In this document: positions 1 to 6,356 of the stretch, one piece after another
Position numbering within the stretch: position 1 is the stretch's first letter
How the letters are laid out: the number at the start of each line of letters is the position of its first letter
Assembly (NCBI GenBank): GCA_937908115.1
Contig: CALEQZ010000069.1
Location: forward strand, 1-15,364
Source: an uncultured Alcaligenaceae bacterium
GTDB taxonomy: Bacteria > Pseudomonadota > Gammaproteobacteria > Burkholderiales > Burkholderiaceae_B
DNA: 15,364 bases
Direction of reading: 5' to 3'
Position numbers and translations under genes: made by a program
The notes under the pieces: model-generated
What the model was told of the DNA's origin: nothing
Database searches by the model: none
What the model saw: the letters and a program-made list of their open reading frames with translations, nothing else

Positions 1-435
1 CGGCGCCTGGCCGGTTGCCGATGCCGCCTTGCGCCGGGTGCGCCGCGCCGGCTTGGCGAGCGTCTTGCCTTCGGCCGCCATCTTCTTCGGGGTGTGCGGC
101 TGGCCGGCGGCGCGCCGTCCGGCAGGGCGCTCGGCGGCCCGCGCCTGGCGCGCCTGCTCGGGCGTGGGGCGGTAAAGAATCAGGATTTTGCCCAGGTGGT
201 GTACGGCCGCGCACGACAGCGTATCGCAGATGGCCTGGAGCATGGCCTCGCGGTCCTCTCGCTCCTGGCCGCCGGCGCGCACCTTGACCAGCCCGTGGGC
301 GGACAGCGCGCGGTCGATTTCCTTCAGGACGCCGTCGGTCAGGCCTTGGTCGCCGATCAGGACGACGGGGCGCAGGCGATGGGCTGCGGCGCGCAGGGCG
401 CTGCGTTGCTGGGATGTGATGGCTAGGCTCGGCAT
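1..435 (-). CDS. yhbY: YhbY-family ribosome-associated RNA-binding protein (CRM domain), 3' end missing
   Basis: Reading the minus strand from ATG at 435 gives 145 codons with no stop before the left edge, so the gene is partial. Residues about 6-90 form a CRS1/YhbY (CRM) domain: a helical start, the loop GDQGLTDG at 28-35 equivalent to the family's glycine-rich RNA-contact loop, and the closing strand GKILILYRP at 82-90. Family members bind the precursor of the 50S ribosomal subunit; that role is family knowledge. E. coli YhbY is about 97 residues and ends near this point. Here the protein continues with at least 55 residues rich in Ala, Arg and Lys (for example PKKMAAEGKTLAKPARRTRR at 116-135), probably a disordered basic tail. 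The gene is divergent from rlmE with 18 bases between start codons. It has no clear Shine-Dalgarno, and a TACAAT -10-like element lies just upstream (443-448, minus strand). Confidence 0.9.
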   Translation of the reverse strand, partial: MPSLAITSQQRSALRAAAHRLRPVVLIGDQGLTDGVLKEIDRALSAHGLVKVRAGGQEREDREAMLQAICDTLSCAAVHHLGKILILYRPTPEQARQARAAERPAGRRAAGQPHTPKKMAAEGKTLAKPARRTRRKAASATGQAP

Positions 436-453
436 GGGCCGGATTGTACGAGA

Positions 454-1092
454 ATGGCAAAAAAGAAATTTTCCAAGAACTGGATCCGCGAGCACATCAA
501 CGATCCGTACGTCCGCCTCGCCCAGCAAAAAGGGTACCGGGCCAGGGCGGCGTTCAAGCTGATCGAAATCCTGGACACCGAAAAGCTGCTGCGGCCGGGG
601 CAGGTGGTGGTCGACCTGGGCGCGGCCCCGGGCAGCTGGTCGCAGGTCGTGCGCGAGCGGCTGGCAGGACCCGGCGGGGCGCTGGACGGGCGCATCGTGG
701 CGCTGGACCTGCTGCCCATGGAGCCCATCCCCGGGGTCGAGTTCCTGCAGGGGGACTTCCGTGAGGAGACCGTCCTGCAGCAGCTGGAATCCCTGCTGGA
801 CGGCCAGTCCGTCGACCTTGTCATTTCCGACATGGCCCCCAACCTATCCGGCGTAGGCGTGGCCGATGCGGCGCGCGTGCAGCACGTCTGCGAGCTGGCG
901 CTGAAATTTGCCTGCGCCCACCTGCGCCCGGAAGGGGCGCTGGTGGTCAAGGCGTTTCACGGCAGCGGGTTTTCCCAGATCGTGCAGGCCTACAAGCAGC
1001 GCTTCCAACGCGTGGTCGAGCGCAAGCCCAAGGCCTCCCGGGACAAATCCGCGGAAACTTTCCTGGTCGCGCGCGGCCTGAAAAGGCCTTAG
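454..1092 (+). CDS. rlmE: 23S rRNA (uridine-2'-O-)-methyltransferase RlmE (FtsJ/RrmJ)
   Basis: Predicted 212-residue protein, close to the 209 of E. coli RlmE, which methylates the ribose of U2552 in the A-loop of 23S rRNA on the 50S subunit using S-adenosylmethionine. The cofactor motif VDLGAAPGSWSQ is at 53-64. The K-D-K-E catalytic tetrad is complete: K35 (RAAFKLIEI), D126 (VISDMAPNLSG), K166 (LVVKAFHG) and E201 (SAETFLVARG). The start fits the family N-terminus (MAKKKFSKNWIREH). There is no Shine-Dalgarno at a useful distance, so translation may be leaderless or driven from a very short leader. The gene lies directly before ftsH, the same order as in E. coli, but 127 bases separate its stop from the ftsH start and contain a hairpin and a promoter of their own. 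The protein call is firm. Confidence 0.96.
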   Translation: MAKKKFSKNWIREHINDPYVRLAQQKGYRARAAFKLIEILDTEKLLRPGQVVVDLGAAPGSWSQVVRERLAGPGGALDGRIVALDLLPMEPIPGVEFLQGDFREETVLQQLESLLDGQSVDLVISDMAPNLSGVGVADAARVQHVCELALKFACAHLRPEGALVVKAFHGSGFSQIVQAYKQRFQRVVERKPKASRDKSAETFLVARGLKRP

Positions 1093-1094
1093 CC

Positions 1095-1112
1095 CGCACC
1101 GCTGGCGGTGCG
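1095..1112 (+). terminator. hairpin after rlmE, weak terminator candidate
   Basis: CGCACCGC at 1095-1102 and GCGGTGCG at 1105-1112 are perfect 8-base complementary arms around TG, starting three bases after the rlmE stop. As RNA it would fold with fewer pairs and a 4-base loop. No T run follows, so it is not a textbook intrinsic terminator. It could trim or protect the rlmE 3' end, or reduce readthrough into ftsH. Confidence 0.35.
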
Positions 1113-1149
1113 CGGACGCAACAGTCGCGCCGAAAGGGTAAAATCGGCC

Positions 1150-1179
1150 ATTGACAACTTTATGGTGGTGCCCTATGTG
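1150..1179 (+). promoter_or_regulatory. ftsH promoter, sigma-70 type with sigma-32-like features
   Basis: A perfect TTGACA (1151-1156) lies 17 bases before TATGTG (1174-1179), a usable but imperfect sigma-70 pair. The same bases fit the heat-shock pattern: ATTGACA (1150-1156) resembles CTTGAAA, then 14 bases, then CCCTATGT (1171-1178), which matches the CCCCATnT consensus except at one position. Transcription would begin near 1186, giving a leader of about 34 bases before the TTG start at 1220. E. coli ftsH is a known sigma-32 target, so this reading is plausible, but it rests on motif inspection only. Confidence 0.55.
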
Positions 1180-1207
1180 GGCGCGCCGCCAGGTCGGCAT
1201 CACAAGC

Positions 1208-1212
1208 AGGAG
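1208..1212 (+). promoter_or_regulatory. ribosome binding site fixing the TTG start of ftsH
   Basis: AGGAG at 1208-1212 sits 7 bases before TTG at 1220-1222. No upstream ATG in frame gives a family-like N-terminus, and the peptide from this TTG (MNNSFSKVAVWMVIALVLF) begins just before the first membrane helix, as in known FtsH proteins. This decides the start over the longer open frame that begins at TTG 1151, which also overlaps the promoter. Confidence 0.8.
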
Positions 1213-1219
1213 ATCGACC

Positions 1220-3106
1220 TTGAACAACTCATTTTCCAAAGTTGCGGTCTGGATGGTGATCGCACTGGTGCTGTTTACGGTATTCAAGCAGTTCGACGGC
1301 CGTACCCAGCCCCAGGACACCGTGAGCTACACCCAGTTCATGGAAGACGCCAAGAACGGTCGCATCCGCAAGGTCGATGTGCAGGGCGACGTGCTGTATG
1401 TCACGCCCGATGCCGGACGGCCCTATACCCTGACGTCGCCCGGCGACCTGTGGATGGTCTCCGATCTGATGAAGTACGGGGTGCAGGTCTCGGGCAAGGC
1501 GCGCGAGGAGCCGTCGCTGCTGATGAGCATCTTCGTGTCCTGGTTCCCCATGCTGCTGCTGATCGGCGTGTGGATCTTCTTCATGCGCCAGATGCAGGGC
1601 GGCGGGCGCGGCGGCGCGTTCAGCTTCGGCAAGTCGCGGGCGCGTATGCTCGATGAAAACGCCAACCAGGTCACTTTCGCCGACGTCGCCGGCTGCGACG
1701 AAGCCAAGGAGGACGTGCAGGAGCTGGTCGACTTCCTGCGCGATCCGAGCAAGTTCCAGAAGCTGGGCGGACGCATCCCGCGTGGCGTGCTCATGGTTGG
1801 CTCGCCCGGCACCGGCAAGACGCTGCTGGCCAAGGCGATCGCCGGCGAAGCCAAGGTGCCGTTTTTCAGCATCTCGGGCTCGGACTTCGTCGAGATGTTC
1901 GTCGGCGTGGGCGCGGCGCGCGTGCGCGACATGTTCGAAACGGCCAAGAAGCACGCGCCTTGCATCATTTTCATCGATGAGATCGACGCGGTTGGCCGCC
2001 AGCGCGGCGCCGGCCTGGGCGGTGGCAACGACGAGCGTGAACAGACCCTGAACCAAATGCTGGTGGAGATGGACGGCTTCGAGTCCGGCCAGGGCGTGAT
2101 CGTCATCGCGGCGACCAACCGGCCGGACGTCCTGGACCCGGCGCTGCTGCGCCCGGGCCGGTTCGACCGTCAGGTCGTCGTGCCCCTGCCCGACATCCGC
2201 GGCCGTGAGCAGATCCTCAAGGTGCACATGCGCAAGGTGCCGTTGGCGCCCAACGTCGACGCCACGGTGCTGGCGCGCGGCACGCCCGGGTTCTCCGGCG
2301 CCGATTTGGCCAACCTGGTCAACGAGGCCGCGCTGTTCGCGGCGCGCCGCAACGGCCGCACGGTGGACATGTCCGACTTCGAAAAGGCCAAGGACAAGAT
2401 CATCATGGGCGCCGAGCGCCGCTCCATCGTCATGCCCGAAGAGGAGCGCCGCAACACGGCGTACCATGAATCCGGGCATGCCATCGTCGCCAAGATGCTG
2501 CCCAAGACCGACCCGGTGCACAAGGTCACCATCATCCCGCGCGGCCGCGCGCTGGGCGTGACCATGCAGTTGCCCGAGAGCGACCGCTACAGCATGGACA
2601 AGGAGCGCCTGCTCAATACCATCGCGGTGCTGTTCGGCGGGCGCGTCGCGGAAGAGCTTTTCATGAACCAGATGACGACCGGCGCCTCGAACGATTTCGA
2701 GCGTGCCACCGCCATCGCCCGCGACATCGTCACCCGCTACGGCATGACCGAGGAGCTCGGCCCCATGGTCTACGCCGAAAACGAGGGCGAGGTCTTCCTG
2801 GGCCGCAGCGTGACCAAGACCACGCACGTGTCCGAGGCCACCATGCAGAAGGTCGATGCGGAGATCCGCCGCATCATCGATGAGCAATACCAGGTGGCGC
2901 GCAAGATCCTCGAGGCCAATCGCGACAAGGTCGAGGCCATGGCCGCGGCGCTGCTGGAATGGGAAACCATAGACGCCGACCAGATCGACGACATCATCAA
3001 CGGCCGTCCGCCGCGTCCGCCCAAGACGCCGGAAGGGCCGTCCGATGCGTCGGACACCCCAGCCGCGCCCGGCGTGGCCGGCAATGGTGCGGCCGCGCCG
3101 GTGTAA
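1220..3106 (+). CDS. ftsH: ATP-dependent zinc metalloprotease FtsH
   Basis: Predicted 628 residues from the TTG start. FtsH is a hexameric inner-membrane AAA+ protease that degrades misassembled membrane proteins and, in E. coli, sigma-32 and the LPS enzyme LpxC. Visible parts in order: membrane helix about 5-22; periplasmic domain about 30-100; second helix about 103-121; Walker A GSPGTGKT at 194-201; pore loop MFVG at 226-229; Walker B FIDEID at 251-256; second region of homology with RPGRFDR at 311-317; zinc site HESGH at 416-420; and the third zinc ligand D492 in GASNDFERA. The C-terminal tail from about 595 is Pro/Ala-rich and low in complexity. folP starts 25 bases after the stop, so folP and glmM are probably cotranscribed with it. 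All catalytic elements are present, so the identification is secure. Confidence 0.98.
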   Translation: MNNSFSKVAVWMVIALVLFTVFKQFDGRTQPQDTVSYTQFMEDAKNGRIRKVDVQGDVLYVTPDAGRPYTLTSPGDLWMVSDLMKYGVQVSGKAREEPSLLMSIFVSWFPMLLLIGVWIFFMRQMQGGGRGGAFSFGKSRARMLDENANQVTFADVAGCDEAKEDVQELVDFLRDPSKFQKLGGRIPRGVLMVGSPGTGKTLLAKAIAGEAKVPFFSISGSDFVEMFVGVGAARVRDMFETAKKHAPCIIFIDEIDAVGRQRGAGLGGGNDEREQTLNQMLVEMDGFESGQGVIVIAATNRPDVLDPALLRPGRFDRQVVVPLPDIRGREQILKVHMRKVPLAPNVDATVLARGTPGFSGADLANLVNEAALFAARRNGRTVDMSDFEKAKDKIIMGAERRSIVMPEEERRNTAYHESGHAIVAKMLPKTDPVHKVTIIPRGRALGVTMQLPESDRYSMDKERLLNTIAVLFGGRVAEELFMNQMTTGASNDFERATAIARDIVTRYGMTEELGPMVYAENEGEVFLGRSVTKTTHVSEATMQKVDAEIRRIIDEQYQVARKILEANRDKVEAMAAALLEWETIDADQIDDIINGRPPRPPKTPEGPSDASDTPAAPGVAGNGAAAPV

Positions 3107-3131
3107 TCCTGCAGGATACGCGCGCAGTCCG

Positions 3132-3980
3132 ATGGCCAATACGTTCTTGTGCGGGCGCTTCGAGTTCGAGCTCGAGCGCCCGTTGGTGATGGGGATCGTC
3201 AACATCACCCCCGATTCGTTTTCCGATGGCGGCGAGCATTTCGATCCGGATGCGGCGATCGCCCACGCACGCCGCCTCAAGCAGGAAGGCGCCCACATCG
3301 TCGACTTGGGCGGGGAATCCACCCGGCCCGGATCCCAACCCGTATCCGTCGAGGAAGAGCTGCGGCGCGTGCTGCCCGTGGTCGAGGCCTTGCGCGGCGA
3401 TGACGTGGCGATATCGGTCGACACCTCCAAGCCCGAGGTGATGCGCGCCGTGCTCGATGCCGGCGCCGACATGATCAACGACATCTACGCCTTTCGCCAG
3501 CCGGGCGCCATCGAAGCGGTGGCCGGTTCGCGCTGCGGGCTGTGCGTCATGCACATGAAGGGCGAACCCGGCACCATGCAGGACGCGCCCGAGTACACCG
3601 ACCTCATCGGCGAAATTTCCTTATTCCTGGGCGCGCGCGCCCAGCGCCTGCGGGCGGCATGGGTCGAGCCGCGCCGCATCGTGCTGGACCCGGGCTTCGG
3701 CTTTGGCAAGACGGCCGAGCACAATTTCCAGCTGTTGCGGCGCCTAGCAAGTTTGCGCGTATCCAGCTATCCGCTATTGGTAGGGGTATCGCGAAAATCC
3801 ATGATCGGTCATGCTACCGGCCGGCCGGTGCGGGATCGCCTGGCCGGCAGCATCGCGGCCGCCCTGGCCTGCGTCGCCCGCGGCGCCTCTATCGTGCGGG
3901 TGCACGACGTGGCCGACACGGTCGACGCCTTGAAGGTCTGGCAGGCGGCCGAAAAGGGAGTCCTACCAGGTAACGATTAG
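3132..3980 (+). CDS. folP: dihydropteroate synthase FolP
   Basis: Predicted 282 residues, the same length as E. coli FolP. It condenses p-aminobenzoate with 6-hydroxymethyl-dihydropterin pyrophosphate in folate synthesis and is the sulfonamide target. Visible motifs: MGIVNITPDSFSDGG at 20-34 (N24); GGESTRPG at 60-67, the mobile loop; SVDTS at 95-99 (D97 or its neighbour contacts pterin in the family); IND at 115-117; LDPGFGFGKT at 185-194; SRKSM at 220-224 with K222; and RVHDV at 256-260. The start was chosen because MANTFLCGRFEFELERPLVMG aligns with known N-termini; a longer frame from 3045 lies inside ftsH. The best upstream purine run (AGGA, 3114-3117) is rather far away, which suggests translational coupling. 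Residues 205-222 use a run of codons rare in this genome. glmM begins two bases after the stop. No sulfonamide-resistance insertion is evident by eye. Confidence 0.97.
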   Translation: MANTFLCGRFEFELERPLVMGIVNITPDSFSDGGEHFDPDAAIAHARRLKQEGAHIVDLGGESTRPGSQPVSVEEELRRVLPVVEALRGDDVAISVDTSKPEVMRAVLDAGADMINDIYAFRQPGAIEAVAGSRCGLCVMHMKGEPGTMQDAPEYTDLIGEISLFLGARAQRLRAAWVEPRRIVLDPGFGFGKTAEHNFQLLRRLASLRVSSYPLLVGVSRKSMIGHATGRPVRDRLAGSIAAALACVARGASIVRVHDVADTVDALKVWQAAEKGVLPGND

Positions 3981-3982
3981 CC

Positions 3983-5326
3983 ATGACTGAACGCAAATAT
4001 TTTGGCACCGACGGCGTGCGCGGCGAGGTGGGCGGCCCGGTCATCAACGCGGAGTTCGCCTTGCGCCTGGGGTACGCCGCTGGCCGCGTGTTGGCGCGCG
4101 AGCACGGATCCCGGTCCCGCCCGCGGGTGCTCATTGGCAAGGACACGCGGCTGTCGGGCTACATGCTCGAATCGGCGCTCGAAGCCGGGCTGTCGGCGGC
4201 GGGCATCGATACCCTGCTGGCAGGGCCCATCCCGACGCCCGCAGTTGCCTACCTGACCCGTACGCTGCGCCTGGTGGCTGGCATCGTCATCAGCGCCTCG
4301 CACAATCCCTACCAGGACAACGGGATCAAGTTCTTTTCCGCACAGGGCATGAAGCTGCCCGACGAGATCGAGGCATCCATCGAGGCCATGCTCGATGAGC
4401 CGGTCGGCTGCGTCGGCTCGGACGCGCTGGGCAGGGCCCGTCGCCTGGACGACGCGGCCGGGCGCTACATCGAGTTCTGCAAGAGCACTTTCCCCAACGA
4501 CCTGGACCTCAACGGCATCAAGATCGTGGTCGACGCCGCCCACGGCGCTGCCTACCACATCGCCCCGCACGTCTTTCGCGAGCTGGGCGCCGAGGTCCAC
4601 GCTATCGGCGTGCAGCCCGACGGCTTCAACATCAACGAAGGGGTGGGGGCGCTCTACCCCGAGCAGCTCGCCCGCGAAGTGCAGGCGCGCGGCGCCCACC
4701 TCGGGGTGGCGCTCGACGGCGATGCCGACCGGCTGCAGATGGTCGACGCCTCGGGCCGCATCTACAACGGCGACGAACTGCTCTACGCCATCGTACGTGA
4801 GCGCATGGCTGCCGGGCCGGTCGCCGGCGTGGTCGGCACGCTGATGACCAACTATGGCTTCGAGCTGCAGATGGCCAAGCTCGGCATCGGTTTCGAACGC
4901 GCCAAGGTCGGTGACCGCTATGTGCTGGAGCAGATGCAGGCCCGCAACTGGCTGTACGGCGGCGAAAGTTCGGGACATTTGATCTGCCTGGACCGCCATA
5001 CCACTGGCGACGGCATCATTGCCGCGCTGCAGGTGATGACCGCCTTGTGCCGAAGCGGCAACACGCTGGCCGAATGGATCGGCGACCTGCGCATGTATCC
5101 GCAGAAGATGATCAATGTGCCGTTGCCTGCCGGCATGGACTGGCGCGAGCATCCCGGGCTGGCAGCCGCGCGCAAGGCGGTCGAGGAGGAGCTGCGAGGC
5201 AGGGGGCGCGTGCTGATCCGCGCGTCGGGTACCGAACCCAAGCTGCGGCTCATGGCCGAGGCCGAAGACGAGGCGCTGGCCACGGCTTGCGCGCAGCGCC
5301 TGGCCGACAGCCTGGCGCTGGGGTGA
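3983..5326 (+). CDS. glmM: phosphoglucosamine mutase GlmM
   Basis: Predicted 447 residues, typical of the family. It converts glucosamine-6-phosphate to glucosamine-1-phosphate in the cytoplasm, supplying UDP-GlcNAc for peptidoglycan and lipopolysaccharide. Four alpha-D-phosphohexomutase signatures are visible: GTDGVRG at 8-14; the phosphoserine loop SASHNPYQDNG at 104-114, with S106 as the catalytic serine; the metal loop DGDADR at 245-250; the sugar-specificity loop GESSGH at 327-332; and the phosphate-binding RASGTEPKLR at 413-422. The ESSGH form marks GlmM-type rather than phosphomannomutase-type enzymes. The start is two bases after the folP stop, the classic folP-glmM arrangement, so the two are surely cotranscribed. 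The stop is followed by 121 noncoding bases. Nothing is missing or truncated. Confidence 0.98.
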   Translation: MTERKYFGTDGVRGEVGGPVINAEFALRLGYAAGRVLAREHGSRSRPRVLIGKDTRLSGYMLESALEAGLSAAGIDTLLAGPIPTPAVAYLTRTLRLVAGIVISASHNPYQDNGIKFFSAQGMKLPDEIEASIEAMLDEPVGCVGSDALGRARRLDDAAGRYIEFCKSTFPNDLDLNGIKIVVDAAHGAAYHIAPHVFRELGAEVHAIGVQPDGFNINEGVGALYPEQLAREVQARGAHLGVALDGDADRLQMVDASGRIYNGDELLYAIVRERMAAGPVAGVVGTLMTNYGFELQMAKLGIGFERAKVGDRYVLEQMQARNWLYGGESSGHLICLDRHTTGDGIIAALQVMTALCRSGNTLAEWIGDLRMYPQKMINVPLPAGMDWREHPGLAAARKAVEEELRGRGRVLIRASGTEPKLRLMAEAEDEALATACAQRLADSLALG

Positions 5327-5367
5327 CGCAAGCGCACGCTATCGGCGCGCGGACAAGGGGCGTACAC

Positions 5368-5396
5368 TTCACATTCACGTAATCTGTTGTTCAAAT
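5368..5396 (+). promoter_or_regulatory. candidate promoter for the OlsB-like gene
   Basis: TTCACA (5368-5373) lies 17 bases before TCAAAT (5391-5396), five and four matches to the sigma-70 consensus. The 121-base gap after glmM is less GC-rich than its surroundings here. Just downstream are two direct GTGACA copies (5399-5404 and 5414-5419, offset 15) and the palindrome GACATGTC (5401-5408), a possible regulator site. The 15-base offset does not fit a PHO box, which needs 11. Weak evidence, motif inspection only. Confidence 0.35.
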
Positions 5397-5447
5397 ACGT
5401 GACATGTCGGCCGGTGACACTAGGGGTCTGTCCCAGGAGTCCCATCC

Positions 5448-6233
5448 ATGCTCGAACTCGTCCGCATCGAATCCGCCCCTGCAGCGGCGCCTTGGGCCGC
5501 CAGCAGGCCCAAGGGCTTGGCCGTAGGGCTGGCGCGTAGCGCCGAAGAGCTCGAGCAGATTCAACGGCTGCGCTTCCAGGTCTTCACCGAGGAAATGGGA
5601 GCGGTTTTCCCCCAGGGCCATACCGGCCTGGACCGCGACCGTTTCGACCAATGGTGCGAGCACCTCATGGTGCGCGAGCTGGGGACCGACCGCGTCGTGG
5701 GCACCTACCGCGTGCTCACGCCCGAGCAGGCGCGCGAGGCTGGCGGCTATTATTCCGAGTCCGAATTCGACTTGGGCGGCTTGGGCGCGCTGCGCAGCCA
5801 GCTGGTTGAGTTCGGCCGATCCTGCACCCATCCGGATTATCGCAATGGCGCGGTCATCATGCTGCTGTGGTCCGGCCTGTCCGAGATCCTGCGCCGTGGC
5901 GGTTATCGCTACGTATTCGGATGCGCCAGCGTCAGCCTGCGCGACGACGGCGTCACTGCAGCCGAAGTCTGGCGCACCGTGGCGCCGCAGTTGCAAGGCG
6001 CGGGCGGCCCGCGCGTCGTGCCGCTGCATCGCTATCCGGTCGAACATCTCGACAGCACGCTGCCGGCGCGCGTGCCGCCGCTCATCAAGGGCTACCTGAA
6101 GCTGGGTGCGCGGGTTTGCGGCGAGCCGGCCTGGGATCCCGATTTCAACACCGCCGACTTCCCGATGCTGCTGGACGTGGCCGCCATGGACGAGCGCTAT
6201 CGCAAGCACTTCGGGCTGCCGGCGCACATTTAG
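5448..6233 (+). CDS. olsB: OlsB-like L-ornithine N(alpha)-acyltransferase (GNAT fold)
   Basis: Predicted 261 residues with a good Shine-Dalgarno (AGGAG at 5435-5439, 8 bases before ATG). The protein resembles the acyl-homoserine-lactone-synthase-like GNAT family that contains OlsB, often labelled 'putative hemolysin' in automatic annotation. Supporting segments are RLRFQVFTEEMG at 40-51, VVGTYRVL at 83-90, EFGRSCTHPDYRNG at 121-134, and a C-terminal KGYLKLGARVCGEPAWDPDF at 214-233, which is characteristic of OlsB. OlsB transfers a 3-hydroxyacyl chain from acyl carrier protein to ornithine, the first step of ornithine-lipid synthesis; OlsA then adds a second chain. No olsA is in the window. 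It has no signal peptide or membrane helix, so it should be cytoplasmic or membrane-associated. It neighbours ppx, ppk and pst genes, and ornithine lipids commonly replace phospholipids in low phosphate. The family call is firm; substrate is inferred. Confidence 0.72.
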   Translation: MLELVRIESAPAAAPWAASRPKGLAVGLARSAEELEQIQRLRFQVFTEEMGAVFPQGHTGLDRDRFDQWCEHLMVRELGTDRVVGTYRVLTPEQAREAGGYYSESEFDLGGLGALRSQLVEFGRSCTHPDYRNGAVIMLLWSGLSEILRRGGYRYVFGCASVSLRDDGVTAAEVWRTVAPQLQGAGGPRVVPLHRYPVEHLDSTLPARVPPLIKGYLKLGARVCGEPAWDPDFNTADFPMLLDVAAMDERYRKHFGLPAHI

Positions 6234-6356
6234 CCGGTACCGCCAATCAGGCCCGTCGGGCGGCGACGTCCTGACTTGCCCGGGCGCGATGCCTGACCGC
6301 TTGGCCCATCGCAGGCAGGCGCGCGGCGAGGGCAACGCTGCCGGATCTGTTTGCCG

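Noticed and set aside
1151..1219. Longer FtsH N-terminus starting at TTG 1151
   Set aside because: The 23 added residues (MTTLWWCPMWARRQ...) are not family-like, overlap the promoter, and the AGGAG at 1208-1212 fits the TTG at 1220.
1229..3484. 751-codon open frame on the minus strand opposite ftsH and folP
   Set aside because: It is antisense to clear genes. Its His/Asp/Arg-rich protein is what results from reading high-GC genes in the complementary frame, and no family motif or ribosome site is seen.
3977..5152. 391-codon minus-strand frame opposite glmM
   Set aside because: Shadow of glmM in a GC-rich genome; no motifs or start signals support it.
5399..5419. Possible PHO box before the OlsB-like gene (two GTGACA copies)
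   Set aside because: The copies are 15 bases apart rather than 11, and no -10 at the correct distance is visible in either orientation.
6234..6356. Terminator between the convergent olsB-like and ppx genes
   Set aside because: Only short 4-5 base stems such as GCCC/GGGC can be drawn and no T run is present on either strand, so nothing is reported as a feature.
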